Assembly: GCA_027575765.1 (NCBI GenBank)
Contig: JANBPT010000415.1
Coordinates: 1 to 37,316, forward strand
Direction: 5' to 3'
Length of the DNA stretch: 37,316 nt
Source of the DNA: Tieghemiomyces parasiticus
Taxonomy: Eukaryota; Kickxellomycota; Dimargaritomycetes; Dimargaritales; Dimargaritaceae
The notes under the pieces are model-generated. The model saw only the letters and a list, made by a program, of their open reading frames with translations. It was not told the origin of the DNA and searched no databases. Shown one piece after another: positions 9,160-19,464 of the stretch (the stretch's first letter is position 1; every line of letters begins with the position of its first letter). The translations under genes and the position numbers were made by a program.

Positions 9160-12012
9160 GTCGAAGGCCGGAGGGGGGGGGTGATGCGAGCAGGTCGGAA
9201 GCAGTGCCGTAGGCCAAGTCGACGCCGAGGGAGACCTTCCGGGCGGCTTAAGAGAGATTATTGGGGAGTTACAACGTCAGACGTCGATAGCGTGTCCGTA
9301 GGGTGAGTCTCAACGAGGGGGTGTGACGTCGCGCAGGACTGCGGCAGGTGGAGACGGGATTACACGTAATGGGTGGGATCGCACGAGAGGCCCAGGTGTC
9401 TAATGCACTGGGCAGGGGCTATCAGCCGTGGAGGAAAGGCATGGAATAAGAATGCGAGGAACGCCAATGACAGGGCAAGCGGACGGAACAAGCCCTGGAA
9501 GCAAAAGTGAAAGGAGTAGAGAGTGGAGCGGAGCGGCCGACAGGAGGACGGTGGGGGCTAAATATGCGCTAGGAGGCAGGAAACTAGTCTGGCACCTGAA
9601 ACCTCCACCCTGCCCGATGAATGTGAAAGTGGCCACCAGGAAGCAGCAGGGTCCGGATTTAGCGAGGCGCTTATGCGCGGGAAAAGGGCAGGCAGAAATC
9701 ATTCGCCCAAACCACTCTACCTGCGAACCTCCCGCAGTAAGCTATGTGTCTCCCTTATCAATTGCTCCCCAGGGTTACGCCATTGCCCAAGACGCAGCGA
9801 TTTAAATGGCCCAAGCCACCCTCCCCCGTTCTCTCTATTCGTATACGCGACTTATGCTGGTGACACGATTCCGTAGGATGTCTTCCTGGCCATCCTCCTC
9901 TCAGTAAGTACCCAGGTAGATAAGTACGAAGAGGTGTGCTGCCACAGTACCAGTGGTGGTATGAAAATACTTCCCCACTTGGGTCGATATGCGAAATGGC
10001 GCTATCCGATTGAAACAACCATATAACGCTAGGCTAAAAACTATCGGAGAAAGTGGACCAGGTCACCGAGAGAGGACCACGCAGTAGGGCAGTATAGGTG
10101 TAGCTTTCCCGTCACATGTCAGGCGTTCACTGATATATGATGATTTCTACAGGGCCAGGTTCTGCCACTTAGAACTGAGCAGGTACATGCAGGACGTGCA
10201 CCCCCAGGATCCACACGATGCAGTCCATTGCCGCCCCATGATAATAGCGCAGGATGATGACTTATTGAGCTGCAAAATACTATTGAGCAATACACCACAA
10301 GAATTAACGTTAGCGACACACAGCTGAGCAGTCAATGAGTGTGAAAGGTTGTGTGTGAGAAGGTCGGGCAGCCAGAAAGAGGCGGCTGCCTCTACGGGAA
10401 AGGGCCGCCGCCTTCCACATCGATCAGGAAGGCGGCTTTACATGTGGAGGACGCACAGACAATCCGCAAAGCTAACGTGGACACGCCTGCTGAACCTAAA
10501 CTCGGTCCCAACCCCGCGGGCGATCTAACCTACCTCCCGAGCAAAGAACGGTCCTGAGATTGACCAGCAACACGTACTTAAACTCCGGCGACCCTCAACC
10601 CAAAGAGTCAAGTCCGTGCTTGGAATAAATAAGCAATTCATTCCATAGCACACCCCTACTCATCCGCTAAAGTAGAACGGTGCTTCTCAGGTAACTCGCT
10701 AGCCTAGTTGCTTGCCGGCGCCTAGCCCGGAGGCGTAGTCATGACACCCTTCTACTAGGAAACAAAAAAGATAAGCGCCATCGTGTAGTTTAAATGGAAA
10801 GGGCGTTTTCGCTTGATAAGCCGGGCTAATCACCCACACAAGAAGTACCGCGGCGGACGGGACGATTAGGCTGGGAGTGGCCAAATTCACCGGGTAGAAG
10901 AAGGTACGGTATTAAACAGAGGCTGCGTTACACTAGCTGTCAGAGAGGTTCGGTTTGCGCTAGCGGTGATTTAGCATGGGAAGGAATAGAGGTGATGTCT
11001 TGTACGGCCTACTTCAGTAGCTCTTATACCGCAGAGACATGTGGGTCAAGAAATCGCCAAATCACCGCATTGACAGCCAGTTAGTCGTGGCACTCCGCTA
11101 CACTATACTGCAAAGTTAAGTTCACTACCTGAGTTTACCGACCGTGGAGGTATGAAATCAGGGAGGATTCACCAACACTGACAAAGGTTGGAAGAACGGA
11201 GCTTGGTGTAGAGTATCCTCTATAACTCCCCTATATCACTTTGATGTGTTGACCATGACAGGCCAACTTTGGAGCTCCATTGTGCGGTATCATCCATGGC
11301 TAGGAGTCGAAACTTTCTCTGTTAGACGAAGTTAAAGGGCCGGTAGCTGGGCAGAATTTCCATATATCCAACAGAGGCGGTTGGTTTGAGGAGGTTTAAG
11401 CCAATGTGGTCGCCTAGAACTACCTTGCCACCATGCACAAACAGGCAGCCGCTCCCGACCCCGCCACGCCCTCACGACCGCCACTCATGCTCGTGGCTAA
11501 AACACTTGTCAATTCTACTACCTAATTCCTACAACCCATCGCTGTCACTTAGGCCAGTCCCTTTCGAACGGCGCTTGCCATACTTCCTTACACTTCCATT
11601 ATTATCTACACTAGCACTGACCGACAAGGCCAAAGCCACAGGCTGCTGCCTTATATAAGGCATCAAGTAAAGCTCCAATAAAGATTAACCAACCTTCCTC
11701 TTTATTACTTACATTCCTTGGCTTACGCTTCCACCTACCACAAAGGGTGACTACTTTCACTGTCCTCCATAGGAGTGGAGGAAATGGGAACATATTTGGC
11801 GCGACGTGGGGAAATCAGCCAGGTCCTGGATCTACCCGGCGCACCAAGTGCCAGTTATAGAGCAGCGTTACTTTTCACAGGCGAGTGATTCCCTAATCTT
11901 GGCTTTGCTAGACACGCTATAAATTAATCATAAACCACGTAATGGGAAATCCCAGGTGCACCGTTGTCATTGAGGTGGAGTGATTCAGTAACCCGTTAAT
12001 TGCAGTACCAGC
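9160..12012. other. Intergenic region upstream of the double-START gene
   Basis: No gene supported in about 2.85 kb. Positions 9160-9700 are pyrimidine-rich on the minus strand, as expected for the promoter of the START gene; three ACGTC cores lie within 9270-9330. An ATG-initiated 100-codon frame at 9400-9702 (-) lies inside this tract and shows no domain, so I treat it as chance or upstream-ORF material. A perfect 10-bp inverted repeat lies at 10407-10436. The section from about 10900 to 11999 is of mixed composition and should include the 3' UTR of USB1. No RNA gene recognised. Confidence 0.45.
10407..10436. repeat. Perfect 10-bp GC-rich inverted repeat
   Basis: The left arm GCCGCCTTCC (10407-10416) and right arm GGAAGGCGGC (10427-10436) are exact reverse complements, separated by ACATCGATCA. 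A further GGCGGC at 10381-10386 could pair with the left arm instead. It could form a hairpin in RNA or bind a dimeric regulator. One such 10-bp repeat with a short loop is expected by chance in a window of this size, so no function is claimed. Confidence 0.5.
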
Positions 12013-12999
12013 CTACCTCTGTGTCGCAGTTTTCGTGAAGGGTAGGGTGTGATGGCGGTTCCCGGTTCGGCACACCATCTCGTCCACTTCAAACACGAAG
12101 CCACTATACGGGACCGTCGCCTCTTCGGCCAGCTCCCCTTCGAAGTCGTCTATGGAAGTCAGGACCGTGCCATGTGACATAGACTCTTTATCGGACTCAT
12201 GCCCAAGCAGCCTGCTCACCAAGCAGTCATCGATCGCCGCTGGGTCGTTGGCGGAAGCCACACTGATGTGGAAGCGAGGTTCTTCGTAGTAGGTCGGCAA
12301 GCCGTACTGCCGCAGTACGCCATCTACCACCGCCACCAAGCTACGGAGCACCGCGTGGCCCATACCGACCTCTAGGGCTAGGAAAGACCGCAGATGCTCA
12401 TCATTGACAAACCACGTCACCGACTGGAAGCTGAGGTGAAACGGGCTATCTAGAGTCAGACAAACCTCGTCAGCCAGGGCCTGACGAAGGTGGGCGACAA
12501 AGGGTGCGATTTGGAATTCCTTGAGAAAGACGGGGCGGCAGAGGCTGATGTGGTAGGCCGTTGCTGGGTCCGGTCGCTGGCTCGCCGTAGATCCAGCCGT
12601 ATGGAGCTGCCTGAGGAGCGGGACTTCCGTGAGAGACTGCGCGCGTGTCACAAGTCGGTCGATAAAGTCGGCGAACTCTTCGGTAGGTTGAACTGCCAAG
12701 TAAATATGGACTGCCCAGTTACCAACGACGTGCGGGTGGATTCGGACTCGCGCCTGATGATGTGCCGGGTCGTCGCACTTGCGCTTCCGTTCCGGATAGA
12801 GCTGCCGGAAGTTGGCAGAGAGTAGGTTGGGTGAGAGTGACGATGATCCGGCAGGGGGTGACGTCACCGCTGAGGAAGCAGCGGTAGGTGAGTTGGAGGA
12901 CGCCCGGCTTCGATTCCCGGTCCCGCCGGGCTTAGTACTGGCGTAAGATTCCTCCTCCTCGCCGCTGCTGCTGTAGTCAACAAGTCCCGGTAGTGACAT
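12013..12999 (-). CDS. USB1: U6 snRNA 3'-processing phosphodiesterase USB1
   Basis: A 328-residue member of the USB1/Mpn1 family (2H phosphoesterase fold). These nuclear enzymes trim the 3' oligo-U tail of U6 snRNA and leave a protected end that stabilises U6. Both catalytic HxS motifs are present: YHISL (H150, S152) and FHISV (H244, S246). Other family features are the GNWAVHIYL segment (about 93-101), ALEVGMGHA (about 208-216) and a C-terminal VCRTGNRHHTLPF. The open frame extends upstream to 13308, but I start at 12999 because the N-terminus then reads MSLPGLVDYSSSGEE, like the LVGYSSS start of the animal protein. An in-frame ATG at 13074 is the alternative. Residues 14-65 are Ser-rich and probably disordered. 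The gene is divergent from NPL4. Identification is secure; the start is likely. Confidence 0.93.
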   Translation of the reverse strand: MSLPGLVDYSSSGEEEESYASTKPGGTGNRSRASSNSPTAASSAVTSPPAGSSSLSPNLLSANFRQLYPERKRKCDDPAHHQARVRIHPHVVGNWAVHIYLAVQPTEEFADFIDRLVTRAQSLTEVPLLRQLHTAGSTASQRPDPATAYHISLCRPVFLKEFQIAPFVAHLRQALADEVCLTLDSPFHLSFQSVTWFVNDEHLRSFLALEVGMGHAVLRSLVAVVDGVLRQYGLPTYYEEPRFHISVASANDPAAIDDCLVSRLLGHESDKESMSHGTVLTSIDDFEGELAEEATVPYSGFVFEVDEMVCRTGNRHHTLPFTKTATQR

Positions 13000-13628
13000 G
13001 CCGTCAGGGCGAGTAGGATTGGATAGGTCGGTGGACGGTCTAAATGAGTTTCGACGGCTAGATCGGACCGGCATCTGTACGGGTAGACACGCCGTCACAA
13101 GGATTGGTGGTGAAGTATCGGTACGAGATCGCGCGCTACGTGGCGCAGGTGCCAACCTCCCCCCCCCAGTTATGTCGCTGGCATCGATTGGCCCAGCCTG
13201 GGCAGATGGCCTGAGGACATGGCATGGAAATTGAAACCCCGAAATAACCTCCGCAGCAGAGAGAGGAGGGGAGGGGCAAATGTGGGCAATTCCAGTCTGA
13301 CAAATCACGGCTACCCTGGTTGCCGTCCCAACCGCCCGTCACAGGGTGAGACTTGCTCATCTACTCTCCCCTACATCCCCGCGCCGTCCATAGACTTTGG
13401 CGATAGAGACATGCTTCCAAAGGCTGTGCGGTACTGGCCAACCTTTGTCAAGACAGTTTGCATTACTTCACCTTCATCCTCACATACTTTCGTACCACTT
13501 GTCCACCTCGGCAGTCGTCTCTAGGCCCAACACCAAGCTCACTCGTGCCCTTGACTACACACATCGCATCCTTCCATTTCCAACCCTCCTCCAGCTGACC
13601 CGTTTCAAACCCCACCCTTTGGCCAGAC
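13000..13628. promoter_or_regulatory. Shared divergent promoter region of USB1 and NPL4
   Basis: These 629 bp separate the USB1 start (minus) from the NPL4 start (plus) and must carry both promoters unless the USB1 frame begins further upstream at 13074. No clear TATA box is seen. The stretch just before NPL4 (about 13500-13628) is pyrimidine-rich on the plus strand, as usual for fungal 5' leaders. Other open frames here have no domain. Confidence 0.55.
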
Positions 13629-15662
13629 ATGATTGTCCGCGTCCGGACCAGCGAGGGGATGTACCGTCTTCAAGTGGACTCCCCGTGTACCCTCACCGAC
13701 CTGCGCCGGGCCCTGGCCCAGTTTGTGGATGCCTCACTCACCCGCTCGACAAAGTTCTACCGTGACGCTACTTACCAGTCACCACTAGCCACCGACTCGT
13801 CACAGCCCCTTGGTTTGCAGCACGGCGATATGGTATTCGCTCGGTTACCCGAGGTAATCACAATCGACGGCGATGAGGACGAGTCCAACGTAAGCGGCGA
13901 GGCTAGTACGACTCGAATCACACCCGACGGCGTCCTCCACCCTGCACTTGGTTCCTCGGTGGCCGGCCACCCGGGTGAACCTAGCGTGACCTCGAACGTT
14001 GTCGAACTACCCGTAGACACCTACTTGGAGTCCCGACCGGGTTTGATCCCGCGCGAGCGGGACACCAAGTTCTGCACGCACAGCGACAAGGGTATGTGCG
14101 ATTACTGCATGCCCCTCGAGCCCTACGACCCCGCATACCTGGATGGGCACGGCATCAAGCACCTGTCCTTCCACAGCTACCTTCGCCAGCAGACGGCGTC
14201 GATGCGCGCTGTTGGTGCCGACCCCAACGGGATGGGTGTTACCGTGTCGACCCAGGCACGCGGAGCTGGTCAGCTCCAGGATGGGAAGCGGGTGATCCCG
14301 CCCCCGCTCGAGGAACCCGATTTCAAGGTCAAGGTGCCCTGCCCCGCGGGCCACCCGGCTTGGCCCGTCAGCATCTGTACCAAATGCCAGCCCAGCACCA
14401 TCACACTTCAACGCCAGGCCTTCCGGTTCGTGGACCACCTATCGTTCGCCACCGCCGAGCTTGTCGACCGATTCATTCAGTTCTGGCGCCAGACGGGCAC
14501 CCAGCGATTCGGATACCTCTACGGACACTACGAGCCCTACCTGAAGGTTCCCCTAGGCGTCCAGGCCGTGGTGGAGGCTATCGTCGAACCCCCGCAGACC
14601 GATGCCACAGACGGTATCAAGGCTGACATGACATGGGACGGTCTGGATGAGGTGGACCGGGTGGCCGGGCTATGCGGATTGACCAAGGTGGGCATGATCT
14701 TCACCGACCTGAGCGACGACGGCGAGGGCCAAGGCAAAGTCATGTGCAAACGGCACGTCGGTACCTATTTTATGACCTCCCTGGAGTGCACGTTTGCTGC
14801 CCAGATGCAGCTCCGCCACCCGAACCCGTGCCGGTGGAGCGCGTCAGGCCAATTTGGCAGCAAATTCGTGACGTGCGTAGTGTCCGGGAACGGCGAGGGC
14901 GGGATCGACCTTGCAGCGTACCAAATGTCGACCACCGCCATGGCCATGTGCGACGCGGACATTATCGAGCCCACTGTCGACCCCGGCCAGATCCGAGTCA
15001 AACCGGCCGTGAAGCCGCGCTACGTGCCTGATATTTTATACAAGTTCAAGAATGAGTACGGTGTCACTGTGTCCAAGAACGCCAAGCCCACGTTCCCCGT
15101 TGAGTACCTCCTCACCACTGTTACCCACGGGTTCCCCGACCAACCCGACCCACGGTTCATCACCCCTGAGCCCTTCCCTATTGGTAACCGACCCACCCAG
15201 GGCCACGTCAGCGAAGCCACCCTGGTCCGCCACTTAATCCCCAAGTCATCAACGGCGGACGACACCTCCTCTCCCGTGGCAGCCGTGCCGGGTCAGCTGT
15301 CGGACTTCCATCTACTAACCCACATCGCTAACCTCCACCTGCTTGGTAAGGACGAGTTGGCCCTATTGGCCCGCGTGGCCACCACTCGCGACCCCGTCAC
15401 CTACGCCCAGTTGGAGGCGACCTCTGGCTGGCAGAACCTCGCTACTCTCCTGCGCGAAGCGGCCGGAACGCCAAGTGACGGAAGTGCCCGCAATGGCGGC
15501 GGTGCTGAGTCTGAGTTTGCAAAGTCGGCCGCTGAGGCCGCCGCCACCTCAGGCGGTGGTGGTTTCGACCGCGGGGAAGACTGGATCTGCCGTCACTGTA
15601 CCTATCATAACCCGTCCATGCTATCCGAGTGTGAAATGTGTCTCCTACCGCGGGACCAATAG
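13629..15662 (+). CDS. NPL4: NPL4, ubiquitin-binding cofactor of Cdc48/p97
   Basis: A 677-residue NPL4. With UFD1 it recruits ubiquitinated substrates to the Cdc48/p97 unfoldase for ER-associated and chromatin-associated degradation. Order: ubiquitin-like UBX-type N-domain (about 1-75), a linker rich in acidic residues and Ser/Thr, the NPL4 zinc-finger region (about 140-270, ligands visible as C149, H151, C157, C160 and later C250, C253), an MPN-like domain (about 270-480) and the C-terminal helical part. It ends in an NZF finger (about 650-675: C654, C657, C668, C671) with the ubiquitin-contacting T658, Y659 and M670 pattern. Budding yeast Npl4 lacks this finger; mammalian NPL4 has it. The ATG is the first in the frame and directly opens the N-domain. 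Single exon, convergent with the TFIIIC subunit gene. Identification is secure. Confidence 0.96.
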   Translation: MIVRVRTSEGMYRLQVDSPCTLTDLRRALAQFVDASLTRSTKFYRDATYQSPLATDSSQPLGLQHGDMVFARLPEVITIDGDEDESNVSGEASTTRITPDGVLHPALGSSVAGHPGEPSVTSNVVELPVDTYLESRPGLIPRERDTKFCTHSDKGMCDYCMPLEPYDPAYLDGHGIKHLSFHSYLRQQTASMRAVGADPNGMGVTVSTQARGAGQLQDGKRVIPPPLEEPDFKVKVPCPAGHPAWPVSICTKCQPSTITLQRQAFRFVDHLSFATAELVDRFIQFWRQTGTQRFGYLYGHYEPYLKVPLGVQAVVEAIVEPPQTDATDGIKADMTWDGLDEVDRVAGLCGLTKVGMIFTDLSDDGEGQGKVMCKRHVGTYFMTSLECTFAAQMQLRHPNPCRWSASGQFGSKFVTCVVSGNGEGGIDLAAYQMSTTAMAMCDADIIEPTVDPGQIRVKPAVKPRYVPDILYKFKNEYGVTVSKNAKPTFPVEYLLTTVTHGFPDQPDPRFITPEPFPIGNRPTQGHVSEATLVRHLIPKSSTADDTSSPVAAVPGQLSDFHLLTHIANLHLLGKDELALLARVATTRDPVTYAQLEATSGWQNLATLLREAAGTPSDGSARNGGGAESEFAKSAAEAAATSGGGGFDRGEDWICRHCTYHNPSMLSECEMCLLPRDQ

Positions 15663-15713
15663 TAACTCGAGCCGATTTCGGACTTGCATAGTACCCGGTC
15701 TAGATTGGCTAGC

Positions 15714-15719
15714 AATAAA
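15714..15719 (+). terminator. AATAAA polyadenylation signal of NPL4
   Basis: A canonical AATAAA hexamer begins 52 nt past the NPL4 stop codon, in a 228-bp gap between two convergent genes. The position suits NPL4 3' end formation. A hexamer alone can occur by chance. Confidence 0.5.
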
Positions 15720-15890
15720 AGCCAAGCCATGGTGCCCGCTGGCCGCCTTGTAGATTGATCGCCCAACGCAACCGGTATAATATCTTACCAGCACTAAGAT
15801 CACAAAGAAAAACCCGTGGTAGACTTTATCAGCTTTGCTGCTAGAACACAGCATGGGTAGCCGTACTCAGCTTCTATACAGTTGGAAATG

Positions 15891-18800
15891 TTAAGTCTCT
15901 GACGCTTCCTCATCTTCTTCATTTGTCGGCTCCCAGTTCGCCTCGACATTTTCGATCCGGACCATGCCGCTTGCGCCACCTGAGGCGACCCAGCCTGCAG
16001 ACGAGTAGTTCGGGCAGAACCGCACGCGATGTACGGATACGGGTGGGGGGCGAATACGATCGTATGGGTTTGCCCGCTTAAGTATGGACAACGATGGCGG
16101 ATGATCGACATTGAACCCGTCCTCAAATACATAAACGTCGCGCTCGTAGTCCCAGTGCGTCTTGTATACCGTCCGGCAGGGAACACTATTGCGGATGCGG
16201 ATGGTACGTTGGGTTCGCATGACTTCGGCGAGGGCGACAGAGCCATCGGCCGAGGCGGTGAGACTGTAGGGCACGTAGTAGGACGAGTCAATGTCCCGAA
16301 TATGACTGAAGTGGGCTTGCAGCAACGGCGCTCGGTCGAGTGCGACACCCGGGCGGTAGCTGCGGACCGCCGTGTGCTCCGGGAGGAGGATTAGATCCTG
16401 ATTGCGGTGCCAGGCGACACACTCAATAGTGGCTAAGTTGCAGGGGGATGAATATGGAGATGCAAGGGGTGGAGAGGAGATAGGGGGGTAGGCGGAGATG
16501 TATGGTCAGAGCGCAATCTAGAACGTCCCAACCCAGGGGCGCTACCGTACGATGGGCCTGGCACATTGGCAGCGAGGATGGCGCTGACCTATATTGTCAG
16601 CCGATATACAGGGCAGATTACTTACAGCGCTGGCGGTCCCAAACCAAGGGGAACTCGGGGTCGTCGAGTCGGGTGTGAAAGGCGAACCCGTCATCACTGA
16701 CGGATAGCAGGTCGTTCGGGGGCGTGGCCCTCCCCTCATAGACCTGGTTGGGTTCCAAAAGGGACTGGTGAGGGCGGAAACTGAGGGCACGTACGGGGGC
16801 GTGGTGGACGGCGAGCTGCATCGTGGGACGTCGGAAATCCGATAGTTGTAATCGCCACATGTCGCTGTCACGGTCATCCCCGGTCCCCGCCGGCGAGCGA
16901 CCCGGGAGGTTTGGGGGGTCCGATTTTTTCCGGTCCGCTGGGACCGACATGTGGCGTACGAGTCGGGCGAGGTTCCAGATGTAAACCAGGCCGTCGGTGG
17001 TACCGCAGGCGAGAGTGAAAGCGTTGCCCCAGGTCAACGAGTGAAAATTCCGAAGCGGGTGGGTTACGTTGAGGAGGCAGGGTGGCATGCGGATGCAGTG
17101 GGTTCCGGTGAGGTGTAATGGCAACTTAAGCGAGGAAGTGGGGCGGCGGCCCAAGTACTGAGGCTCGGGGACGGCAAACACGCACAGACGGCCATCGCCA
17201 AAAGTGACGGCCAGGACACCAATGTTGGGTAGGTAGGTCCCGGCCCGCGGGGGCCGGCCCGGGGTGGCCCACACTAGGTCAGTGGTTGCGCGTGGATAAA
17301 AGTTGGGGCACCACTTCAGGTCCATGACGCAGCCATAGTCGTGGTGGATGGCAAGGACCAGTTTAGGCAGAGGTGACTTGAATCCTGGCCCCACGCTGGA
17401 CATGAACTCCCAGATCTGGATGAGCCCCGGGGTCCCGGGCTGTTTAGCTCCAAAAGCCACGTCCTCGCGGGTGGCCGGGGCAAACCCGCCGACAGCCAGG
17501 TAGTGCCAGCTCCGGCGGTCAGGGGCAAGGTTGGGGGCCCAGTCGAGGCCCCACACTGGACGTCCCGTGTTGAGCACGAAGCCGCGCCCACTGGGCAGAA
17601 ACATGGTCGACAGGGGCGGCAGCTCGTGTATGGGTAGGTCACGGGTGGTCACGGGCGGCTCGGCGGCGCTAATCAGTTGGAGCTTGGTAGTATACTCCGG
17701 GCGGGCGAAGAGGGGGAGCCACTCATGCACCGGAACGTTCGTGACGGCTGTGGCCTCGTGCAGGTACCGATTGTACGGATTACGCGCAATTTCTCCTTGA
17801 ATTGTGGGGGCGATAAAGTCTGCTGCGCTGGTACCAGCCCAGTAGGCCTCGGTGATCGGCTGGCAGAAATCCGGCGTGGGCCCGTAGGTATTGGCCAGCG
17901 GTTGGCGCGCCTTCCGCGGACGTGGGATGTACCCCGAAGAACTGGTGCCACCGCCCCGACCCCGACCCCGGCCGCGTCCCCTCCCGCGACCACGTGTTGT
18001 TGGAGTTCTCAAGATCGCCAGCTTATCATCAAAGAAGTCCCCGTCCGTGTCATCATCGTCACTGACCTCTATAACGGATCCGCCGTCCGCCTGAAAAGCA
18101 CCGGCTTCGTCGCCGTCGCTGTGGATCAACTTAGGGGCAGAGATGGCCTTGGCCGCCCGGGGCGTAGAGCGCGTTGGGGTGGTTACTGGTGTCGAGGCCG
18201 CGGGCAAGGATTTCGGGAGCCGGCCGCGGCGTATAGGAGTGGAAGTGGTAGATTCGATGGCAGACTGCCGCGAAGGATCGTCGGGAGTGGCAAAGGCATC
18301 TCCGCCGTCACTACCGTTGGACACTAGCGATTCGTCATTGTCCTCCGGCCGGTAGGTTCGCTTCCTGGTCGTTTTTACCGCCGTGGTTACAGCAGGGGTG
18401 GTGGCAGTGGTCTTTGGTGGCCGTCCGAGACGCTTTGGGGTGACGGAGGGCGGGGGTAGGGGGGATTTGCGGGCTCGGCCTCTGCCGCGTTTCACTGGCG
18501 TAGCTGGTGACGGCTCAGGGATGGCCAGTGTCTCCGAGGCGCTCGACGTTAGTACGGCTGAAGGTGAAGCTAAAGGATCCTTGCGAGGTCGGCCCAGGCC
18601 GCGTTTTACAGGGGTATCCATAGGTTCCACAGGGGAGGATGGTCCACCCGCAGCTGCCAGTGGTAAGCCTGCTGGGGGCGAGACCGAGGGGCGTTTACGG
18701 GATCGACCTCGGCCACTCTTCATCGGGGTGGCCAACACCTGGTCTTCGGCAACCGTATCTCCAGCGCCACCCGGTTCCAGGGTAGAAGAGGGTGTGATCC

Positions 18801-19464
18801 CTGGGTGGATCATAGGGCCTGTGGCAACAGTGACCGGTAGGGCTGGGCGATCGCTGGCCAGCAGTCTACCCGGTGCACTACTGACCACAGATGAGGGGTC
18901 GACCTCCACAGAGGTTACCGGCTGAGATGCAAGTTGTACTGGGCTCTGGGGAGGGCGGCCACGGCGCTTGGGTGTGACGACCGGTGAGATCGAGGTGCCC
19001 TGCATAGGATCCGTTGCGGCCAGGGTTTCAACTGGCCCGTCTGCTGGAACGTCACTCTTCGAGAGAGATTTAGGTAGCCGGCCCCTTCGCTTAGGCGTAG
19101 GTTCCGTCGTCGTCGTCGCCCTACCCTCGGTAGCCGGGTGGAGTTTCTCACTGTGGCCACTGTCGCCGCACTGGGTTGAGCGCGTCGGACCGTGAGGGGG
19201 GCTCTGACGTGGACGCTTACGTGAGATCTCGCCACTCGGCTGAGCAAGGTCCGTGCCCGGCTCTTGCCTGGGAGTGGCGGGTAAGGTGGTACGGACTAAC
19301 TCGGTAAGCCGGGTCTGGCGCAGGCGCATGGAGCTTCTAGGCGTCGCAGATTCCGAACTGGTGGCGGGCGGGCCAGGTAAGGAGCTTTGGCTGTCTTCAA
19401 GGTCGGTCAGCTTTACCTTGGGCGGCCGACCGCGGCGTTTGGTAGGAGTCGACATGGGTGGCAA
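15891..19464 (-). CDS. TFIIIC WD40 subunit (GTF3C2/Tfc6-like) with AT-hook array, two exons
   Basis: The main frame runs 19464 to a stop at 16618, but a GTAAGT donor lies just before that stop (intron from 16625) and the frame resumes after an AACTTAG acceptor (exon 2 from 16432). Exons 16626-19464 and 15891-16432 give 1126 residues. Residues 1-510 are disordered and carry about eight AT-hook-like motifs (RRGRPPK near 10, RRGRLPK near 127, RRGRPPQ near 167, GLGRPRK near 289, GRGRARK near 327, RLGRPPK near 345, RRGRLPK near 412) and a long RG run (491-505). An acidic SUMO-interacting-type motif, SVIEVSDDDD, is at 463-472. From about 530 the sequence is a WD40 propeller of the GTF3C2/tau60 type (RPVWGLDWAP, GLIQIWEF, GVLAVTFGDGRLCVF, GLVYIWNL, and WVASGGASGMVRI in exon 2). 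TFIIIC binds internal promoters of tRNA genes and recruits TFIIIB for Pol III. It shares a divergent promoter with KAE1. The family call is good; subunit equivalence to Tfc6 is likely. Confidence 0.85.
16433..16625 (-). other. Predicted intron of the TFIIIC subunit gene
   Basis: A 193-nt intron on the minus strand. The donor is GCT|GTAAGTAA, a candidate branch point is in CTCTGACC, then a long pyrimidine tract leads to CAACTTAG|CC. No AG lies between the branch candidate and the acceptor. Splicing keeps the frame and restores the C-terminal WD40 repeat, including a conserved-looking AWHRNQDLILLPEH segment at the new junction. Confidence 0.85.

Noticed and set aside
9400..9702. 100-codon ATG frame upstream of the double-START gene
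   Set aside because: It lies in the pyrimidine-rich promoter tract; its hydrophobic and Pro/Ser/Leu composition follows from CT-rich DNA and it has no domain.
10699..10890. 63-codon minus frame with a hydrophobic start and KTPFPFKLHDG tail
   Set aside because: It starts at GTG, no ATG or acceptor lies upstream in frame, and no family is recognised.
12895..12935. T-arm-like CTTCGATTCCCGG suggesting a tRNA
   Set aside because: It lies within the USB1 coding frame and no acceptor stem or A-box is present.
16618..19464. TFIIIC subunit as a complete 948-residue single-exon protein
   Set aside because: The terminal WD40 repeats would be missing. The stop lies just inside a GTAAGT donor and the missing repeat is found in frame after a good acceptor.
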